64,000 bases of DNA from Flavihumibacter stibioxidans (GCF_014332695.1 NZ_MBUA01000001.1:496001-560000), one strand, 5' to 3'. Positions 46,694-56,812 are shown, counted from the stretch's first letter. Made by a program: numbers and translations. The notes: generated by a model not told the origin, from the letters alone.

Positions 46694-48805
46694 TTACCCC
46701 TCGCTTTTCACTTCTTTCTCCTTAACGACCACCAGGTCCTTCACATCCACCTGCATCGGGAGTAAGCCGATTTTAACAACGGCGCGTTTGCCCCGGAGTT
46801 CGATCACTTCACCAACCTGGTGATTACGTTTCATTTTTACCTTCACGCCAACCTGGATATCGCCGCCTATTTCATCAAATTTCGAGTCGATTTTTTTCTG
46901 CAGCTTGTTCACCACCTGCTTCTCGTCTTTCTTAAACAGCAGCGCGAACATTTCTTTCATCACTTTTTGTTTGTCATCCGTTTTTTTCCACTCGATCAGG
47001 ATCTGTTTCATCTTGCGGTCCATATCCTTGAGCTGGGTCATCCGCTCCTCGGTGATCTTATTTTGATGCTGCAGGATTTCCACCTGCTGCCGGTGCTTCT
47101 CTTTGTCCATCACCTGCTCCATCTCCTTTTTCAACCGCTCATTTTCCTTCAGCAGTTTGTTCAGCTCCTTTTCTTTCTTTTCCAGTTCACGCAGGTCCTG
47201 TTCCGTACGGTTCAATAATTTATCGAGCCTGAAATGATCCTCATCCACCATCTGGCGGGCCCGGTGGATCAGCCTTTTATCCAGCCCGATTCTTTCAGCT
47301 ATGGAAAATGTATAGGAGCTTCCGGGCTTGCCGATGATCAGCTTGTACATAGGTAACAGGTTCTCCTCATCAAAGGCCATCGCACCGTTGATGATACCCG
47401 GCGTTTTATTGGCCATGACCTTCAGGTTCAGGTAGTGCGTGGTTACTATTCCCATCGCGTGTTTTCGCGCCAGCTCTTCCATGATCACTTCGGCAAAAGC
47501 ACCACCCAGACTGGGATCCGATCCACTGCCCAACTCATCAATGAAGAATAGGGTTTTCCCATTCGCTGTTTCCATGAAATGCTTCATGTTCTTGAGGTGC
47601 GAGCTGTAGGTGCTGAGTTCAAATTCAAGGCTTTGGGTATCGCCGATATGAATCATCAATTGCTTGAAAATTCCAAATACCGAAGACGGGTGTACAGGCA
47701 CCAGCAATCCGCTTTGTACCATCATCTGGTTCAGTCCCACCGTTTTCATGGTAACAGTTTTACCGCCGGCATTGGGACCACTGATGACCAGTATCCTGTT
47801 TTTGTCATCCAGCGTTAATGTTACCGGGATAGTTGGTTTCTGCGCCCTTTTATTATAGATATACAGCAGCGGATGATAGGCATTAACCAGGTGAATATGT
47901 GCTTTGTCCACCACCACCGGGTACTCCCCGTTATAATCCTGTGCCAGGCGCGCCTTGGCCCGGATAAAATCATATTCCCCGCTGATGTCTAGGTATGTTT
48001 TCAACAGTTCGGCATAAACTGCCAGTTGGGAGGTCAGGGTGCGAAGAATACGATATACTTCGCGACTCTCCTCGTTTTCGAGTGAATATACTTCATTGTT
48101 CAGCTCTATGGTTTCCTCCGGTTCAATGAATGCGGTTTTACGGCTGTCACTTTCACCGTGCAGGATGCCTTTGATCATTCTCTTCTGTTCGGCAAAAACA
48201 GCCAGTACACGGCGACCATTCAGGAAGGATTCTTCAATATCTGCGAGATAACCCTGTTTGTTCAGTTTGGCCACCACCCTTTCGAAAACCCTGCGCAGAT
48301 CGGCTCTTTTTTTATACAGGCTGACCCTGATCCTCCGAAGGTCCTCCGATGCATGATCCATGACAGTGCCGGTTTCATCAAGTACTTCATTGATCATCTC
48401 CTGGATGGTCTTCTCATAATAGGTTCCTTCGATGACTTGTGCCAGCCCGGCATAAGCCAGCCGGCGTTCATTATCGAACCACCTGAAGATGCTCTGGATA
48501 TTTTCGGCGAGTTTTCTGATATGGACGAATTGTTCTCCACTCAATACCGCCCCGGGGATGCCCAGCAGTTTAAGTTCCTTTGACAGGTTCAGAACAAAAT
48601 CATTGGGAAAATAAACAGCGTTCTGCAGCAACTGCCGGAATTCATGGCTCTGCCTGAGCTCCGTTTCGATGAAGGATAAGCGGGTATGTATGCGAAGTTC
48701 CCGCGCCTTCAGGCGTGAATATTCAGTTTTACAATGTTGTTCCAGCAGGGTCCTGATTTTCTCAAATTCCAGTTGAACGACCGCCGATTCGGGGAAAAGT
48801 TTCAT
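46694..48805 (-). CDS. MutS2-like DNA-binding ATPase lacking the Smr domain
   Basis: This 703-residue protein has MutS core domains (about 1-300) and the ATPase with Walker A ISGPNAGGKTVTMK and Walker B LFFIDELGSGSDP. A long charged coiled coil (about 520-620) and a short beta region ending at VVVKEKEVKSEG follow. Canonical MutS2 is about 780 residues with a C-terminal Smr nuclease domain, which is absent here. MutS2 suppresses homologous recombination or rescues collided ribosomes in other bacteria. Whether the shorter form does the same is unknown. Confidence 0.9.
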   Translation of the reverse strand: MKLFPESAVVQLEFEKIRTLLEQHCKTEYSRLKARELRIHTRLSFIETELRQSHEFRQLLQNAVYFPNDFVLNLSKELKLLGIPGAVLSGEQFVHIRKLAENIQSIFRWFDNERRLAYAGLAQVIEGTYYEKTIQEMINEVLDETGTVMDHASEDLRRIRVSLYKKRADLRRVFERVVAKLNKQGYLADIEESFLNGRRVLAVFAEQKRMIKGILHGESDSRKTAFIEPEETIELNNEVYSLENEESREVYRILRTLTSQLAVYAELLKTYLDISGEYDFIRAKARLAQDYNGEYPVVVDKAHIHLVNAYHPLLYIYNKRAQKPTIPVTLTLDDKNRILVISGPNAGGKTVTMKTVGLNQMMVQSGLLVPVHPSSVFGIFKQLMIHIGDTQSLEFELSTYSSHLKNMKHFMETANGKTLFFIDELGSGSDPSLGGAFAEVIMEELARKHAMGIVTTHYLNLKVMANKTPGIINGAMAFDEENLLPMYKLIIGKPGSSYTFSIAERIGLDKRLIHRARQMVDEDHFRLDKLLNRTEQDLRELEKKEKELNKLLKENERLKKEMEQVMDKEKHRQQVEILQHQNKITEERMTQLKDMDRKMKQILIEWKKTDDKQKVMKEMFALLFKKDEKQVVNKLQKKIDSKFDEIGGDIQVGVKVKMKRNHQVGEVIELRGKRAVVKIGLLPMQVDVKDLVVVKEKEVKSEG

Positions 48806-48865
48806 ATTATTTCATCCTCCGGAGGGGGTTCATTCCCCCGGACCGGCAAAGTTAGCGCAATTTTC

Positions 48866-48892
48866 CACCCGTCGGGTGGCACCCGACGGGTG
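48866..48892. repeat. 27-bp hairpin repeat, copy 1
   Basis: Two perfect 13-base arms, CACCCGTCGGGTG and CACCCGACGGGTG, are separated by one G. An identical copy in the same orientation lies at 49537-49563. It is 60 bases upstream of the mutS2 start. Confidence 0.9.
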
Positions 48893-49440
48893 AACACCGT
48901 TCAAAGATTGGTCAGCATTCAGCTTCCCTATCCCTCCCCCGGATTTTATGGAAAGTCTGCCCTCATTTCGGTACAGGAATTCCCGGCATAGCACCAGGCC
49001 CAGTCCAGTGCCCTGCCCATTGACAGTTCATTGGGTGGAATAAAATGGGTTATTCTCCAGTTTACCCAGGGTAGCCTGGCTTATTCCCGCCCGGTCATCC
49101 TTGATATTAATTTCCATATGTAGGTCGTGTTCTCGGGCACCAAACTGGACCAGGCCTTGTTCGGGTCTGAATTTCAGGCCATCCGATACCAGATTGCAAA
49201 GGGCCACATTGGCCTTTTCCCTTTCTGCCCGGGCAAAATGCTGGTGAGACAAATTTTATCAATCTGGACGGCTTTGCCGGATGCCTGTAAACCGCCATTA
49301 GCCCATCGCCTCCACAGTCACTAGCCCCGAATTCAGCACTTCGGGTTCTGCAAAAGCAACCTGCATCTGACTTTTTGCCAATTGGAGCAGGTTTTCCATC
49401 AGGCTGGTGGTGAACCGAAGTTCCTGTTACGGCAGTAACA
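48893..49440 (-). pseudogene. decayed histidine kinase C-terminal region
   Basis: Read on the minus strand, pieces of a sensor kinase appear in order. MENLLQLAKSQM (49399-49364) matches the helix after an H-box. LVSDGLKFRPEQG and INIKDDRAGISQATL (within 49252-49028) match the N-box and G1-box region. After an in-frame TGA at 49028-49030, GQGTGLGLVLCREF and GRLSIKSGGGIG match the G2 box. Frameshifts separate the first pieces, so no functional protein can be made. The remnant fills the space between the two 27-bp hairpins. This 770-base gap holds no other gene. Confidence 0.75.
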
Positions 49441-49536
49441 CAGGTTGATCAGAATACTGGTTTACAGCCAGCATGCAGCAAATGGAATACTTGCATAATC
49501 CGTTTAACCACAGATTTCTACTCCTGGATAAAATTT

Positions 49537-49563
49537 CACCCGTCGGGTGGCACCCGACGGGTG
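49537..49563. repeat. 27-bp hairpin repeat, copy 2
   Basis: Identical in sequence and orientation to the copy at 48866-48892. It lies 15 bases beyond the end of the PepSY-like gene and could serve as its terminator stem. Confidence 0.9.
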
Positions 49564-49578
49564 AAAAGAGGGAAAAAA

Positions 49579-50127
49579 TTAATGGGAATACTCGTAACGC
49601 TCTTCAAGGGTGATATCACCATCGAGCCATTTTACCTTCAGCCAGTCGTCAATGCCTTCTAACTGAACCAAATAGGCTTTCCTGTCGGCATACTCCACCT
49701 CAGTTACCTGGGTCAGGCGATAGCCTTTGTATTCTTTTCGGATACCATCGCCAATATTATCAGGTAATAAGGCGGCATTGTAATAACTGATCATGCTTTC
49801 CAGGTCGCCGTTTTTCCTGACTACAGCCCTTACTGTTTTACCAGCATCCTTGAAAAACAATCGGGTAACCCGGCCATCTTCGTACCATTTTAAACCGGAA
49901 GCGGATGGAAATGCTTTTTCAAATTTTTTAAGAAATTTCGGATCCAGCATGGCCACGGCGAATGCGTTGGCTGGAACATAGGAACCGTCTTTTGCAATTA
50001 CTGGACTGGAGGATCCTTTGATGGTTGAACCATTTGCAAATACATGAACGGGAAGACAAAAAATACTAAGTGAGATCATTCCAGGGATCAGATACCCTTT
50101 TGTGAAGCTTGCTAAATTCTTTTTCAT
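49579..50127 (-). CDS. secreted PepSY-like protein
   Basis: This 182-residue exported protein has a signal peptide ending near PVHVFANG. The mature part resembles PepSY-like/BLIP-like beta-sheet domains: FEKAFPSASGLKWYEDG, TRLFFKDAGKTVRAVV and AYLVQLEGIDDWLKVKWLDG. Proteins of this kind are common in Bacteroidota and of unknown function. The gene has a large potential hairpin directly before its start codon (50129-50195). Confidence 0.8.
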   Translation of the reverse strand: MKKNLASFTKGYLIPGMISLSIFCLPVHVFANGSTIKGSSSPVIAKDGSYVPANAFAVAMLDPKFLKKFEKAFPSASGLKWYEDGRVTRLFFKDAGKTVRAVVRKNGDLESMISYYNAALLPDNIGDGIRKEYKGYRLTQVTEVEYADRKAYLVQLEGIDDWLKVKWLDGDITLEERYEYSH

Positions 50128-50128
50128 A

Positions 50129-50195
50129 ACGAAAGGTTTCAGGTTGACAGATATTGTTTTCTTTCATGACCTGAAGGTACTACTAAACCTTTCGT
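50129..50195 (-). promoter_or_regulatory. leader hairpin abutting the start of the PepSY-like gene
   Basis: In the message, ACGAAAGGTTT (50195-50185) pairs perfectly with AAACCTTTCGT (50139-50129), and TTCAGGT (50175-50169) can pair with ACCTGAA nearby, giving a two-helix structure. The 3' arm ends one base before the ATG at 50127. It could hide the ribosome-binding region or be a protein-binding operator. Confidence 0.45.
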
Positions 50196-50304
50196 AGAAC
50201 AAGCAGAATTACACCAGCGGTAAAGGGTATTTTGCCCCCGAAATAAATGTTAAATATTTACATGAAAGCTTTACTGCGACTGCTTTTCAAGATTCTGTTC
50301 AACC

Positions 50305-51345
50305 TTATTGAACGCTTTTTAAACGGGGCCTTAATCTTGCCCGGGATTTGTTAAAAATATTCTGATCTTTTACTATTCCCTTGCGTAATTCTTTCTGTTG
50401 TTCTTCCGGCATGCGCTTCACTTCAAGGCATTCATCAGAACAACAACCTTCATATTTTTCAGCGCATTTTTTACACTGTATAAACAGGAGATGACACCCT
50501 TCATTCGCACAGTTGGTATGAGTATCTGCGGGCTCACCACACTGGTGGCAATGCGCAATCACTTCATCACTGATACGTTCACCCAAACGATTGTCAAATA
50601 CAAAATTTTTTCCTCTGAATTTATTCGGCAAACCCAGTTCCATAGCCTTGTTGGCATAGTTGATGATGCCACCCTCGAGATGGAATACATTCCTGAACCC
50701 CTGGTGCAACATGTATGCACTCGCTTTTTCACACCGGATACCACCAGTACAATACATGATGATGTTCTTTTCCTTCTTATCCTTCATCATTTCAACGGCC
50801 ATGGGTAGCTGCTCCCGGAAGGTGTCACTGGGCACTTCAATCGCCCTTTCAAAATGACCTACTTCGTACTCATAATAATTCCGCATATCAATCACAATGG
50901 TATCGGGATCATCTGTCAGTTTGTTAAATTCTTCCGCATTCACATACCGGCCCTTATTCCTCATGTCAAAAGCCGGATCATCAATGCCGTCCGCAACGAT
51001 CTTTTCACGCACTTTAATTTTCAATACCCAAAAAGATTTTCCATCATCATCCACCGCAATATTCAGTCTTAATCCATTGAGGGGTTCAATGGAATAGAGA
51101 TAGGCTTTTAATGCCTCAAAATTGCCCGAAGGCACGCTGATCTGCGCATTAATACCTTCATTGGCCACATAAATCCGGCCAAAAACCTTCAGGGCATCCA
51201 GGTTGCGGTAAAGCTCGTCCCTGAAAACCTGGGGATCTTCAATAAAAAAATACTGGTAAAAAGAAATGGTAGTCCGGGGTTCGGTTTCTTCCATTAAACG
51301 TTTCTTCAGCTCCTCCTGGGAGACGCGGTTGTGTAATACTGCCAT
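50305..51345 (-). CDS. trhO: tRNA uridine(34) hydroxylase TrhO (YceA family)
   Basis: This 346-residue protein has an N-terminal acylphosphatase-like region (about 25-120), a rhodanese domain with active loop [12 protein letters not shown], and a Cys-rich C-terminus (CHQCG...[16 protein letters not shown], about 267-307). TrhO makes 5-hydroxyuridine at position 34 of some tRNAs in an oxygen-dependent way. It stands alone on the minus strand. Confidence 0.93.
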   Translation of the reverse strand: MAVLHNRVSQEELKKRLMEETEPRTTISFYQYFFIEDPQVFRDELYRNLDALKVFGRIYVANEGINAQISVPSGNFEALKAYLYSIEPLNGLRLNIAVDDDGKSFWVLKIKVREKIVADGIDDPAFDMRNKGRYVNAEEFNKLTDDPDTIVIDMRNYYEYEVGHFERAIEVPSDTFREQLPMAVEMMKDKKEKNIIMYCTGGIRCEKASAYMLHQGFRNVFHLEGGIINYANKAMELGLPNKFRGKNFVFDNRLGERISDEVIAHCHQCGEPADTHTNCANEGCHLLFIQCKKCAEKYEGCCSDECLEVKRMPEEQQKELRKGIVKDQNIFNKSRARLRPRLKSVQ

Positions 51346-51422
51346 CTTTAGGAAATTTTAAGGACACTTGCCTGGTGAACAAAATTTCGTGTAACGAGGC
51401 GCAAATTTAAAGAAAAGTTTGG

Positions 51423-53888
51423 TTAATCAGCCCCATCAAGCAAACCACGCAGGGATAGGCGGACGAACGCACCCCGGATCCGGCCCTGGTCAAAAGTCCA
51501 TACCACATCGGTGCGGAATACTTTCAGGATATTTTCCAGCCCGATAAAGACCTCCCCATAGTGCCGGTTGCCATCAAGCCAAAGTGCATTGGCACCTCCC
51601 ACCAGGAACCAGTTAAGTTGCCGGAACCCGGGTATCTTATTGGTCAGCATTCCGTTAAAATGATGCTCCGCATGACCCTCTGCCCAGAAACCTCCGGAAT
51701 TACTGTACCGGTAATAAGGCAATGCCTGGAAACTATTCAGGTAGGGAGTAGCAAGCAGCATCCTATTGCCATTGAAATGCTTTAAATCTGGCACACCAAC
51801 GGAATTGTCAGACAAAAATCCACCCACCTGGAAATTATACTGAAACATCCCCCCCAGTTTAAAATTAAGGTCATCCCGAATGCCGGTTTCCCATTTCAGG
51901 TAGTCCACATCACTTCCGAAAAGCCCCCGTACCCCATTGGTCAGGCCAATATGAAATTCCGGGTATTTTGAACCGAGATTCATCTTCCTGTCGGGAAATT
52001 CCACATAGCGCTGACCGGGTTTCCAGTTAAGGCCAATATTCCATGACAGGGCCTGGTGCCTTTCCATGGGAGCCGTCAATAAATCAGTTGGATAATTGGG
52101 CGTATAACTCCGATCCTTGTAATTACGCCAACTGTAATCGGTACTATTGGCTACCGGCATCCTGTCCTGGAATGCTATTCCTGCCGACACCCTGAAACCA
52201 TTATTGAGTTCCTTGCGGAAACCGAGTTTGCCGAACCAGGCCTCGTATAATTTAAGGTGATTGTTTTCCCTCAAAAGTGATGAGAAAGTATTCATCAACG
52301 GCCCTACCGGTGCGTCATTATTAAACTGGAAAACATATTTACCTGCAGAAACTGAAAAAACCGACGGGTATTTATTGCCAAATGAATACGATCCGGATAG
52401 TTTTGCATTGAGGTGGCCATTACTGAATCCATAACGGATAGCGGGTTGCAGCACAAGGACCTTGTTAACATTGTTGCTGTCCGGTCTTTTGGTCCAGGTT
52501 CCGGACAATCCTGCAGAAAGCCCTTCAACAGTATTAAAACTTACCGTCCGGATCAGTGGATTGATGCCGATAATGGTTCTTTTTTTCTGTCTGCTGATGG
52601 TTTCACCTGTAAGCAACAACCCTGTAATGCTGATCCTGTTGCGGAGCCGGTCCAGTGAATCTAGATAACGCGGATCCTTTCTGGCCTGCTCAAGGCTATC
52701 CTTTCTCCTGTAATCCAGGATCTCCTCCGGCTGCAGCGGTAATGGCCGGATTGAATCCCAATAATCAACTGTCTTTTTATTGGACCCTTCATGGTATTTC
52801 ATCACCGTGTTATTGAAATACTTTGGTGCGAAATCCGGTTCCAGGTTAAACTTTGAATAAACCGTAACTGAACTGCCCGTGGCATCGAAACCAAACATCT
52901 TTATGGCAGGATAAAGGACCTGGTTTCGGATCACCCAGGTGTTATTGTCGAAAGGCGCATACAACTGTTCTATCCGGAGCGTATCCAGGATTTCCATCTG
53001 GGATGATTTCAGCAGTTCAAGCTGCAGGCTGTGAATACGCCAGCTATTTTCAGTGATCATGATATAGCCGGAAAACAATGGCTCATATTTCCTTTTTGGA
53101 ATCACCTGGATACGGTTCACCTCCACCCCGTCTTCCCAGAAACTGCCGTCAAACCTGTAACGGTAATAGCTCAACGCATTATTGGATATGGGCGAGATGA
53201 ATCCCCGCGGGCTGATTCCTTCCGCGAGAATATTATTCTGGTAAAAATTTATAATACGTGGCAGGCTAAGGCCAAATGAATTGCTGTTACCGCTTACCCT
53301 GGTAGATAACACTTCCAGTTTATCCTTATCAGGTGGCTTTCTTGAATACTTTGATACTGTTTCTGACAGGTAAAGAATTTTTCTCTTGCTGGTATCGCCG
53401 TCTTCAAAATCCACCTTTTGCCCCATAAACTTTTTGGGGAAATCACGTAACTGTAATTGCTCCTTGGTATAAACTTCGCAACTGAAATTGGCCAGTTCCT
53501 CCAGGTGGTCCTTTCTTTTTTTGATTGCGTTACGGATAATGGAATAAGCAGGATCTTCGGCACCAGCCTTAACCACCACTTCGGCCAGTGACGACTGTTG
53601 TAAAGCCAGGACAAATTCCACCATAACAGCTGCGTCAGACAATTCAACCGTCCGTTCCTTTCTGGCATATCCCACATGCTGCGCAACCAATATGTATTGT
53701 CCGGGTGGAAGAGATAACTGGTAGTAGCCGTTTACGCCGCTTGTAGTCCCCTGCCGCCCGTTTTTCACGTACACGGAGGCATAGGAAAGCGGCTTCCCTT
53801 TTTCATCCCTTACATAACCAGTAATGGTTCCGGCATATGCGGCAGAGAAAAATATAAGTGCCGCGACTAATAAAAATATTTTCTGCAT
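51423..53888 (-). CDS. DUF5686 outer-membrane protein with carboxypeptidase-regulatory domain
   Basis: This 821-residue protein has a signal peptide (LLVAALIFFSAAYA) and a carboxypeptidase regulatory-like domain (TITGYVRDEKGKPLSYASV, about 20-105). A DUF5686 region follows and then a C-terminal beta-barrel. Such proteins are widespread in Bacteroidota and resemble TonB-dependent-receptor-like or surface-assembly proteins, with no known substrate. It is six bases downstream of a small membrane protein gene and in the same transcription unit as the penicillin-acylase gene. Confidence 0.88.
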   Translation of the reverse strand: MQKIFLLVAALIFFSAAYAGTITGYVRDEKGKPLSYASVYVKNGRQGTTSGVNGYYQLSLPPGQYILVAQHVGYARKERTVELSDAAVMVEFVLALQQSSLAEVVVKAGAEDPAYSIIRNAIKKRKDHLEELANFSCEVYTKEQLQLRDFPKKFMGQKVDFEDGDTSKRKILYLSETVSKYSRKPPDKDKLEVLSTRVSGNSNSFGLSLPRIINFYQNNILAEGISPRGFISPISNNALSYYRYRFDGSFWEDGVEVNRIQVIPKRKYEPLFSGYIMITENSWRIHSLQLELLKSSQMEILDTLRIEQLYAPFDNNTWVIRNQVLYPAIKMFGFDATGSSVTVYSKFNLEPDFAPKYFNNTVMKYHEGSNKKTVDYWDSIRPLPLQPEEILDYRRKDSLEQARKDPRYLDSLDRLRNRISITGLLLTGETISRQKKRTIIGINPLIRTVSFNTVEGLSAGLSGTWTKRPDSNNVNKVLVLQPAIRYGFSNGHLNAKLSGSYSFGNKYPSVFSVSAGKYVFQFNNDAPVGPLMNTFSSLLRENNHLKLYEAWFGKLGFRKELNNGFRVSAGIAFQDRMPVANSTDYSWRNYKDRSYTPNYPTDLLTAPMERHQALSWNIGLNWKPGQRYVEFPDRKMNLGSKYPEFHIGLTNGVRGLFGSDVDYLKWETGIRDDLNFKLGGMFQYNFQVGGFLSDNSVGVPDLKHFNGNRMLLATPYLNSFQALPYYRYSNSGGFWAEGHAEHHFNGMLTNKIPGFRQLNWFLVGGANALWLDGNRHYGEVFIGLENILKVFRTDVVWTFDQGRIRGAFVRLSLRGLLDGAD

Positions 53889-53894
53889 AATAGA

Positions 53895-54236
53895 TTATAG
53901 CTTCCTGGCCAGACTGCCCGACAGTGCAGCAAAGCCCGCTACCAATCCGCCAATTAAACCAGTTACCAACATCAGCATAACAGGATTATCCTTTTTCAGA
54001 ATCACCATCGAGATCTTTTCCGCAAGAATATTGTTGTTTGCCGCACTGATCCACCAGGCCATGATTGTCCAAAGCAGGAACAAAGCCAGGAAGCCAGACA
54101 GGAATGCTTTCCAGGGCGCCTGATGAATGGCGGCAGCAACCGCAAAAGCTGCAACCGCAATGATCCACCACGGCAAATAAAGGCTCAGTGCAAAACTCAA
54201 TAATGCTGTCAGTAATATAGATACAATTAATTTCAT
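53895..54236 (-). CDS. small integral membrane protein of unknown function
   Basis: This 113-residue protein has three to four hydrophobic helices (about 5-40, 45-68 and 82-105), with Gly-rich MLVTGLIGGLVAGFAALSGS in the last. No family is recognised with confidence. It lies between the acylase gene and the DUF5686 gene with short gaps (28 and six bases), so it probably belongs to their operon. Confidence 0.7.
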   Translation of the reverse strand: MKLIVSILLTALLSFALSLYLPWWIIAVAAFAVAAAIHQAPWKAFLSGFLALFLLWTIMAWWISAANNNILAEKISMVILKKDNPVMLMLVTGLIGGLVAGFAALSGSLARKL

Positions 54237-54264
54237 CTTTTGTTAAATTTAAAAGTTATGGTGA

Positions 54265-56721
54265 TCAGGATGAGCGGAACTGCATGGTCCACTTAATGCG
54301 CGAATCCTTGCGTTCCTCCTCTTTCATCAGCCACAACCTGTTGTACTTTCCTGCGGCCCAGTCGTCCATAAAGTTATCATAGTATTTACTTCCCGGGTTG
54401 CCGCTTTGTCCGCCGGGATAAATGCCGTAAGCTTCAATTCCGTCAGTCATATGCACCACCATCCTCCAGCTGGGACCATGTTCTGAATTGGTGGCATTGA
54501 TCATTCCTTTACCCCCGCCAATCGGAAGATGATGCCTGCTGAAGGGATCAATCACCTTGAGTAAATGCTTTACCCTGGTATCTTTTGCCTTCTCCCATGC
54601 AAGCCTTCCTTCCGCGGATAATTTATCCAGCGAATCGGTAGCCGTATTCAATGCCAGGGCAAGCATGTTTTCAAGCGTTTCCTTTTCAGGGGTTTTAATA
54701 TTATCTGTAAAAGAATAGGCTGAATCCCTCATCAAACTTTCCACCAGCGCGTATTCCTGGGGCCAGGGCAATGGCAGCCCGATTTTTTCGAATTCATCTT
54801 CCCATATTGCAGTCTGCAGTGCCTGCCACCAAAGTTCAAATACGGTGGCACCTTCTGATCCCACATCACTGCGTAAGTCCCAGTTCCGGAACATATCGAG
54901 GTATTTGCGGGCATTTTCATCAAGGTCAGAAGGATTGGTACGAAGCAAAATATCCCTTGCGAATTCTGCTTTCACATTGTAGTTATCAACCTGCATGCGC
55001 ATCATGTCACCAGGGATTATCTGTTGCATGGAATCGAGCATCCGGTTTATGATATAGCCCCTGTAAACAGGAAATACATTACCGGTATAATAGGGATAAC
55101 TGCCATCCACAGATAACTGGTTTGCGCTGCTGACATAACCCCGGGAAGGATTCACCATATGCGGATTTTCCGATTGAGGTATCATGCCTTTCCAACGGTA
55201 ACTGCTATCCGAACCCGGCATGATGAAATCACCCTGGCGACGCCACTTGGCAGGAAATTCGCCCTGCTGCCAGATGGCGATATCACCACTGCGCGAAGCA
55301 AATATGCAGTTTTGTCCGGGGCAGGTCAGATTTTTGATGGCAGCCAGGTATTCATCATAGTTCTTTGCATGGTTGAGGCCATAAAATGCCAGACCGTCGT
55401 TGCTGGCATCATGGGCTTTCCAGCGCACAGCGAGGTTACGGATTTTTTCACCGTTTACCCTGAAATGCTCATCATACATAACAGGTCCCCAGTCTGTATA
55501 AACAACTGTATCAATAAGGGCTGGCTGACCTTTCACCCTGATGATTTCCACCCTTTTTTCTGTTGGTGTCCACTCGCCATTATAGAGATAGGCCGACCTG
55601 GATGCATCCTGGTAAGTGACCTCATAATAATCCTTCACATCACGGCCTGCATTGGTAAACCCGAAAGAGATGTTTTCATTGAAACCGATGATCACATTGG
55701 GCGAACCAGGAAAAGTTGCCCCATAAGCGCTAAATTCCGGAGTGGTAATCTGCATTTCAAACCATAAAGAGGGCAGGTTGAGTCCGAGGTGCGGGTCATT
55801 GCTCAGGATCGGCCTGCCGCTTTTTGTCTTTGATCCCGCAACAGCCCAGTTATTGCTCCCGTTTTCCCGATTGGGTTTATCGGGGTTTGTTATTGTAATA
55901 CTGTCATTCCTGAAACTGAAATAGAGTGAATCGGCCGATGCAGGCGGGGTAAGGTCCATGGCTGCAGCGGCTGGATAGGGCGTTTCCGCCGTATTGGGTA
56001 CAATCGGCTTCAGGGAGTCGGCCAGATAGTAAAAGAGTTTTTCAAAATCCATTCCGGACAGGTTGTCGCGTGCATTGGTAAATTCAAGGTCATCCTCTCC
56101 TCCTGCCAGGTCATAGCTCATATACTTCAGAAAAAGGGCCGTTTTCATGGGCGACCATTTTTCAGGATAGTATCCCAGTAGTTTATATTCAATGGGCAGC
56201 TGCGACACAGGCAATTGTTCAATGTAGGCATTTACCCCATTGGCATAGGCTTCATACTGCCTTTTTGATTCCGGGGATTTTTCCATTTCCCGAACAGATT
56301 TCTCTGCTGCGTAAACCATTCCCAGTCTACGCATACTTCTGTCATACTGAAGGATTCTGCTATCGGGACCTTCACCCAGGATCTCACTGAGCCTTCCGGC
56401 GGCGGCATGGGTCTGGAACTCCATCTGCCAGAGACGGAATTTTGCATGAAGAAATCCCTGCACGAAATAAGCATCTTCTTCCCTGGCAGCAAATACATGA
56501 GGAACCAGTCGGTCATCAATATACACATTGACTTCGCCCGCCAGTCCAGGAAAACTGAGTTCTTCATTAAAAGAAGCATTCACAGGCTCCGCATTTTGCC
56601 AGATGCCATGCTGTGGACTTAACAACTGACCCAGGGGAGCAGGAAGTACCTGCCGGCTGTCAAATAAATATATCAACCCAATGGTTGCCAGCAGGGCGCC
56701 GGCCAGTGACAAAAATCTCAT
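54265..56721 (-). CDS. penicillin acylase family protein (Ntn hydrolase)
   Basis: This 818-residue protein has an N-terminal hydrophobic segment (signal or anchor), an alpha-chain region (about 50-230), and the self-cleavage site in ENGSNNWAVAG, where Ser becomes the N-terminal nucleophile of the beta chain. Family members hydrolyse N-acyl amides, including acyl-homoserine lactones in some bacteria; the natural substrate here is unknown. ATG 56721 is preferred to the GTG two codons upstream. It is the first gene before the small membrane protein and DUF5686 genes. Confidence 0.9.
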   Translation of the reverse strand: MRFLSLAGALLATIGLIYLFDSRQVLPAPLGQLLSPQHGIWQNAEPVNASFNEELSFPGLAGEVNVYIDDRLVPHVFAAREEDAYFVQGFLHAKFRLWQMEFQTHAAAGRLSEILGEGPDSRILQYDRSMRRLGMVYAAEKSVREMEKSPESKRQYEAYANGVNAYIEQLPVSQLPIEYKLLGYYPEKWSPMKTALFLKYMSYDLAGGEDDLEFTNARDNLSGMDFEKLFYYLADSLKPIVPNTAETPYPAAAAMDLTPPASADSLYFSFRNDSITITNPDKPNRENGSNNWAVAGSKTKSGRPILSNDPHLGLNLPSLWFEMQITTPEFSAYGATFPGSPNVIIGFNENISFGFTNAGRDVKDYYEVTYQDASRSAYLYNGEWTPTEKRVEIIRVKGQPALIDTVVYTDWGPVMYDEHFRVNGEKIRNLAVRWKAHDASNDGLAFYGLNHAKNYDEYLAAIKNLTCPGQNCIFASRSGDIAIWQQGEFPAKWRRQGDFIMPGSDSSYRWKGMIPQSENPHMVNPSRGYVSSANQLSVDGSYPYYTGNVFPVYRGYIINRMLDSMQQIIPGDMMRMQVDNYNVKAEFARDILLRTNPSDLDENARKYLDMFRNWDLRSDVGSEGATVFELWWQALQTAIWEDEFEKIGLPLPWPQEYALVESLMRDSAYSFTDNIKTPEKETLENMLALALNTATDSLDKLSAEGRLAWEKAKDTRVKHLLKVIDPFSRHHLPIGGGKGMINATNSEHGPSWRMVVHMTDGIEAYGIYPGGQSGNPGSKYYDNFMDDWAAGKYNRLWLMKEEERKDSRIKWTMQFRSS

Positions 56722-56812
56722 GAGCACTTAATTGTGTTGGCTAAAAATAGTACTAATTTCTATTTAACAGTGAGTGGTTTAAACTAATTGACAATTAGGT
56801 TGTCATACTAAT

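Noticed and set aside
48866-49563. Insertion sequence with 27-bp terminal repeats
   Set aside because: The repeats are self-palindromic hairpins, the interior encodes a kinase remnant rather than a transposase, and no target-site duplication was seen.
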